Shown piece by piece: positions 60,038 through 64,000 of a stretch of DNA of 64,000 nt. Within the stretch, counting starts at the first letter, position 1; each line of letters starts with the position of its first letter. A program made the translations under genes and the position numbers. Under the pieces are notes generated by a model. It was not told the DNA's origin and ran no database searches. It was given only the letters and a program-made list of their open reading frames with translations. The stretch comes from CAVQRC01 sp963715045 (lineage in GTDB: Bacteria > Planctomycetota > Planctomycetia > Pirellulales > Lacipirellulaceae): positions 34,234-98,233 of the forward strand of contig CAVQRC010000021.1 of the NCBI GenBank assembly GCA_963715045.1. The letters run 5' to 3'.

Positions 60038-61076
60038 GTGCGCGATCCACACACGATTCTGTTGATGCTGGCGCTTGGATTGTCCGGATGCGGACGCGAC
60101 GGGCAGACGGCGCGGGCAGACGGGCGTCGGGCAGACGGGTGATTCCGCGGCCGATGACAAACCTGCCGAAGCCCGGGGCACGATTGGCGTTTCGCTGATG
60201 ACGCTCACCAATCCGTTCTTCAAGGTGATTGGCGATTCGATCACCGCCGACGCCGATCAGCTCGGCTACGCCACGGTGGTCCTGGGCGCTGACTACGATC
60301 CCGAGAAACAGGCCAACCAGGTCAACGATTTCATTGTCCAGGAAGTCTCGGCGATTGTGCTGGCCCCGTACGATTCGAAGGCCATCGGGCCCGCGATCGA
60401 GAACGCGGACCGGGCCGGCATCCCGGTTTTCACGGTAGACAACGGCTGCCTGGCCCCCGATTGCCGAGTCGTCAGCCACGTGGCAACCGACAACTACAGC
60501 GGCGGGAGACAGGCGGGTGACGCGATGATCGAGGCCCTCGGTCAGGCGGGTGGCAAAGTCGCGATCCTGGACCACAACCTGACCGAGTCTTGTCAGCTTC
60601 GCGTGAAAGGCTTCAAAGAAGTGATCGACGGGCACAATGCGACGGCCGAAAACAGGATTGAAATCGTCAACGAGCTTCCCTGCGGAGGGGATCGCGCTCA
60701 AGGGTATGACGCGACGCAGGCGATCCTGCAGAGCGATCCGGACATCGTCGGCATTTTCGCAATCAACGATCCGGCCGCACTCGGCGCGTCGGCCGCACTC
60801 GTCGAGGCGAACAAGGCGGAACAGGTCACGATCATCGGTTTCGACGGTCAGCCTGAGGGCAAGAAGGCCATCCGTGACGGGCGGATCTATGCCGACCCGA
60901 TCCAGTTTCCCGATCTGATGGGGAAGAAGGTCGTGGAACTGATCATGATGCACTCCGACGGCGAACGCTTGAAACCGGAGTATCTGATCGAGACGAAACT
61001 GTATCGCCAGGCCGACGCGGAAGCGGAGTTAGGGGTCAGGGATCAGGGGTCGGGGGTCGGGGGTGTTTCTCGATAA
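60038..61076 (+). CDS. Sugar ABC transporter substrate-binding lipoprotein (frameshifted)
   Basis: Periplasmic type I binding protein of the ribose/galactose family, delivering a sugar to the downstream ATPase and permease. A GTG start gives a signal (RDPHTILLMLALGLSGC) ending in lipobox LSGC. A frame change occurs in a GGGCAGACGGG duplication near 60120, after which GTIGVSLMTLTNPFFKVIGD begins the mature fold. Binding-pocket landmarks are DYDPEKQANQVNDFI, IPVFTVDNGC, TDNYSGGRQAG and VGIFAINDPAALGA, IIGFDGQPEG. The last 13 residues (VRDQGSGVGGVSR) are read from a GGGGTC-type repeat, so the natural end may be nearby. It is the first gene of the transporter operon. Confidence 0.85.
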
Positions 61077-61180
61077 CCCTGCTGGCATTCCGAGGCTGGC
61101 CACCCGCGACGTCGAACGACCGACCGACTCCCAAACAACCGATTCCTGCTGACCCCCGACCCCTGACCCCCGGACCCTGC
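61032..61180. repeat. Inverted GGGGTC-type simple-repeat arms
   Basis: The left arm (61032-61064) reads AGGGGTCAGGGATCAGGGG and GGGGTC repeats; the right arm (61151-61180) reads GACCCCCGACCCCTGACCCC, its approximate reverse complement. The 86-bp loop between them has no gene. The same CCCCTGACCCC word occurs at 52-64. The arms lie between the binding-protein stop and the ATPase start. Confidence 0.6.
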
Positions 61181-61188
61181 CCCCTGGC

Positions 61189-62664
61189 ATGCTCCTGACG
61201 ATGCACCACATCTGCAAGTCGTTTCCCGGCGTGCGGGCGCTCGAGGACGTCGATTTCGAACTGGCGTCCGGTGAGGTGCATGCGTTGCTGGGTGAAAACG
61301 GAGCCGGCAAGAGCACGTTGATCAAGATCCTCGCCGGCGCACACCTGCCCGATGCGGGAACTCTTCGAATGCACGGTGAGGATCCACACATCCGTTCTCC
61401 CATCGATGCCCTGCGGGCTGGGATCGGCGTGATCTATCAGGAGTTCAACCTGGTGCCGGCCCTGTCGGCGAGCGACAACGTGTTTCTGGGCCAGGAGCAA
61501 ACGCGGGCGGGCTTCATGAACCTCCGCCGCGAGCGCCGTCGGGCTGCCGAATTGTTTCAACAGGTGGGTGTCGACTTCGACGTCCGGCTGCCCTGTCGGC
61601 AACTGTCGATCGCTCAACAGCAGATCGTCGAGATCGTGAAATCTCTGGCCCTCGAGGCAAGACTGATCGTGATGGACGAGCCGACCGCAACGTTGACCCG
61701 GCAGGAAGTCGATCGGCTGTTCGAACTGATTGCCGAATTGAAAACGCGGGGCATCGGCATCATCTATATCAGTCATCGCCTGGAAGAGGTCTTTGAGATC
61801 GCCGACCGCGTGACCGTGCTTCGCGATGGCGGGCGGGTGGCGACGTGCCACGTGGGCACGGTCGACCGTCAGCGGCTCATCGAGATGATGGTCGGGCGAG
61901 AACTCCGGGACGAGTTTCCCGCACGGGATGTGGAACCTGGCGAACCACGACTTTCAGTCAGCGGTCTGAGCCGTGGGAAGGACGTACAGGATGTGAGCTT
62001 TGAGATCCGCCGCGGCGAAGTCCTCGGTATGACGGGGCTCGTGGGCGCGGGCCGAACCGAAATGGCCCGGCTGGTTTTCGGAGCTGATCGCCGCGGCGAG
62101 GGTGAAATCCGGCTCGACGGGAAGCTGCTTACGATCCGCAACCCCCGCGACGCGATCGCCGCCGGCATCTGCCTGCTGACGGAAGACCGTAAATCGCAAG
62201 GGCTCGTGCTGGGACATTCGGTACTCGACAATTTCGGATTGCCCAATCTGAGCAGGTTTTCCCGGGCCGGCTTCGTGGACCGGCGTCGCGAGTCCAAGTC
62301 GTTCGCCGGCTACTGCGAGAGTCTGAAGATCAAAGTCGCCCATCCCCGCCAGGCCGCCGGGAATCTGTCGGGCGGAAATCAGCAGAAAGTGGTGCTCGCG
62401 AAATGGCTCGCGCGCAACTGCGAGGTGGTCATTTTCGATGAGCCGACACGGGGCATCGATGTCGGCGGGAAGGTGGAGATCTATCGACTGATCAACGAAC
62501 TGGCAGCCGCCGGCAAGGCGATCCTGATGATCAGCTCGGAGTTGCCGGAGATTCTCGGGATGTCGGATCGAATCCTCGTGATGCACGAGGGGCGCGTGAC
62601 GGGCCAGATTACCGACGTCGCCACCGCCACGCAGGCGGAGATCATGGACCTCGCCGTCGCTTGA
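61189..62664 (+). CDS. Sugar ABC transporter ATP-binding protein, RbsA-type
   Basis: Cytoplasmic double ABC ATPase energising monosaccharide uptake. The N-terminal half has HALLGENGAGKSTLIKIL (Walker A), QLSIAQQQIVEIVKSLA (signature) and LIVMDEPTATLT (Walker B). The C-terminal half has the degenerate Walker A GLVGAGRTEMARL usual for RbsA/MglA, NLSGGNQQKVVLAKWLA (signature) and VIFDEPTRGIDVG. The 491-residue length is typical. The start may be MLLTMHH or the internal MHHICKSFPGV (61201). The permease follows after 19 bp. Confidence 0.93.
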   Translation: MLLTMHHICKSFPGVRALEDVDFELASGEVHALLGENGAGKSTLIKILAGAHLPDAGTLRMHGEDPHIRSPIDALRAGIGVIYQEFNLVPALSASDNVFLGQEQTRAGFMNLRRERRRAAELFQQVGVDFDVRLPCRQLSIAQQQIVEIVKSLALEARLIVMDEPTATLTRQEVDRLFELIAELKTRGIGIIYISHRLEEVFEIADRVTVLRDGGRVATCHVGTVDRQRLIEMMVGRELRDEFPARDVEPGEPRLSVSGLSRGKDVQDVSFEIRRGEVLGMTGLVGAGRTEMARLVFGADRRGEGEIRLDGKLLTIRNPRDAIAAGICLLTEDRKSQGLVLGHSVLDNFGLPNLSRFSRAGFVDRRRESKSFAGYCESLKIKVAHPRQAAGNLSGGNQQKVVLAKWLARNCEVVIFDEPTRGIDVGGKVEIYRLINELAAAGKAILMISSELPEILGMSDRILVMHEGRVTGQITDVATATQAEIMDLAVA

Positions 62665-62683
62665 GGCAGGAGCACCGCTTCCA

Positions 62684-64000
62684 ATGCAGACCCGATTGCG
62701 GGAATTCGCGACCGACTACGGCATGGTCTTCGTGCTCCTGTTGCTGGCCGCGTTCTTCAGCTTCGCGACCGTGGGCGTTCAGAATCCAACCGGTGCGGCG
62801 GCCGGCAACGGGCTGGCCCGCCAACTTGCCGCCCGACTTGCAGCGAACTCCCGCGTGTTGATTGCGGCCAGCGACAGTCCGAACGACGCGGCGTTTGCAG
62901 CGGCCGTGGAAACACGGCTGCGTACCGCCGAAGTCGACGTCGTAGCAACGATCGTCGGCAGTCCGGTCGATGTGCGGGAAGCGCTCGAACGTGTCGTAGC
63001 CGCAGGTCGGTCGCTCGATGTCATCGCCGCCACCAGCACGGCGGCCCGCTGGAATCTGCTGGCCGATCTGCCACAGAAGTTTCCTCCCCTTGCCGCGACG
63101 CAACTGGTCGTGCCCGAGAGTTACTGGTGGCCGAATTTTCTCAAGGCCGACAATCTCTCCAACGTCGCCACCCAAAGCGCGATCTTCGCCATCATCGGAA
63201 TCGGGATGACGATGGTCATCATTACCGCCGGGATCGATCTGTCGGTCGGGAGCCTCGTCGCCCTGTCCGCTGTCACCGTCGCGGTCTGTCTCCGTGATCT
63301 GGCCGGCGGGTTTGACGCGACCGTTGGCGGGATGGTCTTCGGAGCCCTGGCGGCGGTCACTATCTGCAGTATTGCGGGATTGATTTCCGGGAGTCTGATC
63401 ACGGCGTTCGGAATCGCCCCATTCATCGTGACCCTCGCGATGATGAGCGTCGCCCGCGGCACGGCCAAACTGATGACCAACGGTCAGAACGTCTACCAGG
63501 TGCCGAAAGCCTTCTCTCAATTCGCGATGGGCCGCCCCTTAGGCGTTCCCAATGCGGTCGTGCTCATGCTCGTGATGTATGGGATCGCCCATGTCGTGAT
63601 GTCCCGCACGACGTTCGGCCGCTATCTGTATGCGGTCGGCGGAAATCGCGAGGCGGCTCGTCTGTCGGGCGTTCCGGTCAATCGCGTGTTGCTCGTGGCC
63701 TACACGATTTCCGGGGCGCTGGCCGGACTCGGGGGCGTCATCCAGGCTTCAAAACTCGCGAGCGGTTCGCCGCTCTACGGCAACATGTACGAACTGTATG
63801 TCATCGCCGCCGTCGTCGTCGGCGGCACCAGTCTCGCCGGTGGTGAGGGCCGGATCGCCAACACGCTGATCGGTGCCCTGATCATCGCCGTGATCGGCAA
63901 CGGCATGAACCTCATGAAGTTCAAGGACTTTACCCAGGAAGTCGTGATGGGCATCCTGATCGTGGCCGCCGTGCTGATCGATGCCCTTCGCCGCACCGGG
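62684..64000 (+). CDS. Sugar ABC transporter permease, RbsC-type, with extra N-terminal domain (partial at window edge)
   Basis: Membrane permease of the ribose/xylose/galactose class; the reading frame is open to the end of the window, giving 439 residues so far. The ATG follows GGCAGGAGCA and starts MQTRLREFATDYGMVFVLLLL (helix 1). Instead of a short loop, about 95 residues follow that look like a small Rossmann-type domain (RVLIAASDSPNDAAFAAAV, VDVVATIVGSPVDVREAL, SLDVIAATSTAARWN). The standard permease then resumes (NFLKADNLSNVATQSAIFAI, AGIDLSVGSLVALSA, YAVGGNREAARLSGV, VVVGGTSLAGGEGRI). The insert would lie outside the membrane. Its job is unknown. Confidence 0.9.
   Translation, partial: MQTRLREFATDYGMVFVLLLLAAFFSFATVGVQNPTGAAAGNGLARQLAARLAANSRVLIAASDSPNDAAFAAAVETRLRTAEVDVVATIVGSPVDVREALERVVAAGRSLDVIAATSTAARWNLLADLPQKFPPLAATQLVVPESYWWPNFLKADNLSNVATQSAIFAIIGIGMTMVIITAGIDLSVGSLVALSAVTVAVCLRDLAGGFDATVGGMVFGALAAVTICSIAGLISGSLITAFGIAPFIVTLAMMSVARGTAKLMTNGQNVYQVPKAFSQFAMGRPLGVPNAVVLMLVMYGIAHVVMSRTTFGRYLYAVGGNREAARLSGVPVNRVLLVAYTISGALAGLGGVIQASKLASGSPLYGNMYELYVIAAVVVGGTSLAGGEGRIANTLIGALIIAVIGNGMNLMKFKDFTQEVVMGILIVAAVLIDALRRTG

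Noticed and set aside
1..64000. tRNA, rRNA, transposase, integrase or phage genes
   Set aside because: Looked for in gaps and frames; nothing convincing was seen by eye.

Overview
The window is a GC-rich contig from a planctomycete (phylum Planctomycetota), most likely a heterotrophic, non-anammox lineage. The assignment rests on gene families concentrated in that phylum: two DUF1501 + DUF1549/DUF1553 gene pairs, a PSCyt1 cytochrome fused to WD40 repeats, a Ser/Thr kinase with a DWG motif and a C-terminal helical region, a PEP-CTERM protein, and GH38, sugar-acid and sugar-ABC functions typical of polysaccharide degraders. I saw no hydrazine synthase or other anammox marker, no rRNA or tRNA gene, no CRISPR array and no transposase.

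Layout. 0-7.7 kb: PHP metallohydrolase, creatininase-like amidohydrolase, DUF4432 aldose-epimerase-like protein, pdxA overlapping a PLP-dependent decarboxylase, and a sialidase remnant. 7.7-16.8 kb (the centrepiece): an operon read leftwards that encodes a fused dihaem cytochrome c/haem-b gamma subunit, a Tat-exported molybdopterin alpha subunit, a small unknown protein, an iron-sulfur beta subunit and a TorD-type chaperone. A divergent Rrf2 regulator and mobB (molybdenum cofactor maturation) flank it. The alpha and beta subunits resemble the periplasm-facing nitrite oxidoreductase (NXR) clade of Nitrospira and anammox bacteria more than classical NarGH. 17-27 kb: PhyH dioxygenase, N-acetylneuraminate-lyase-like protein, NhaC antiporter, GH38 alpha-mannosidase, a 3 x 269-bp tandem repeat, and a beta-propeller/PHP protein. 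27-36 kb: UPF1-like helicase, cytochrome/TPR lipoprotein, DUF1501 + DUF1553 pair. 36-43 kb: 90-bp tandem repeats, PEP-CTERM protein, L-fuconate dehydratase, aldehyde dehydrogenase, beta-helix/dihaem cytochrome fusion. 43-50 kb: YchF-like GTPase, glycosyltransferase/methyltransferase/membrane-protein cluster, 2Fe-2S ferredoxin, MFS transporter. 50-60 kb: kinase, then a DUF1501/DUF1549/PSCyt1-WD40 operon. 60-64 kb: ribose-type sugar ABC transporter, cut by the window edge.

How it fits together: the organism looks like a glycan scavenger (mannosidase, sialic-acid lyase, fuconate dehydratase, aldehyde dehydrogenase, sugar ABC system) that also carries an exported nitrite/nitrate-type molybdoenzyme with its own electron-transfer cytochrome, chaperone, cofactor gene and regulator. 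Many genes are split by single-base frame changes. These are dense inside the molybdoenzyme operon and sparse elsewhere, and the protein homology continues in the new frame each time, so I read them mainly as sequence errors and annotate the restored genes. Three families of intergenic repeats recur across the window.
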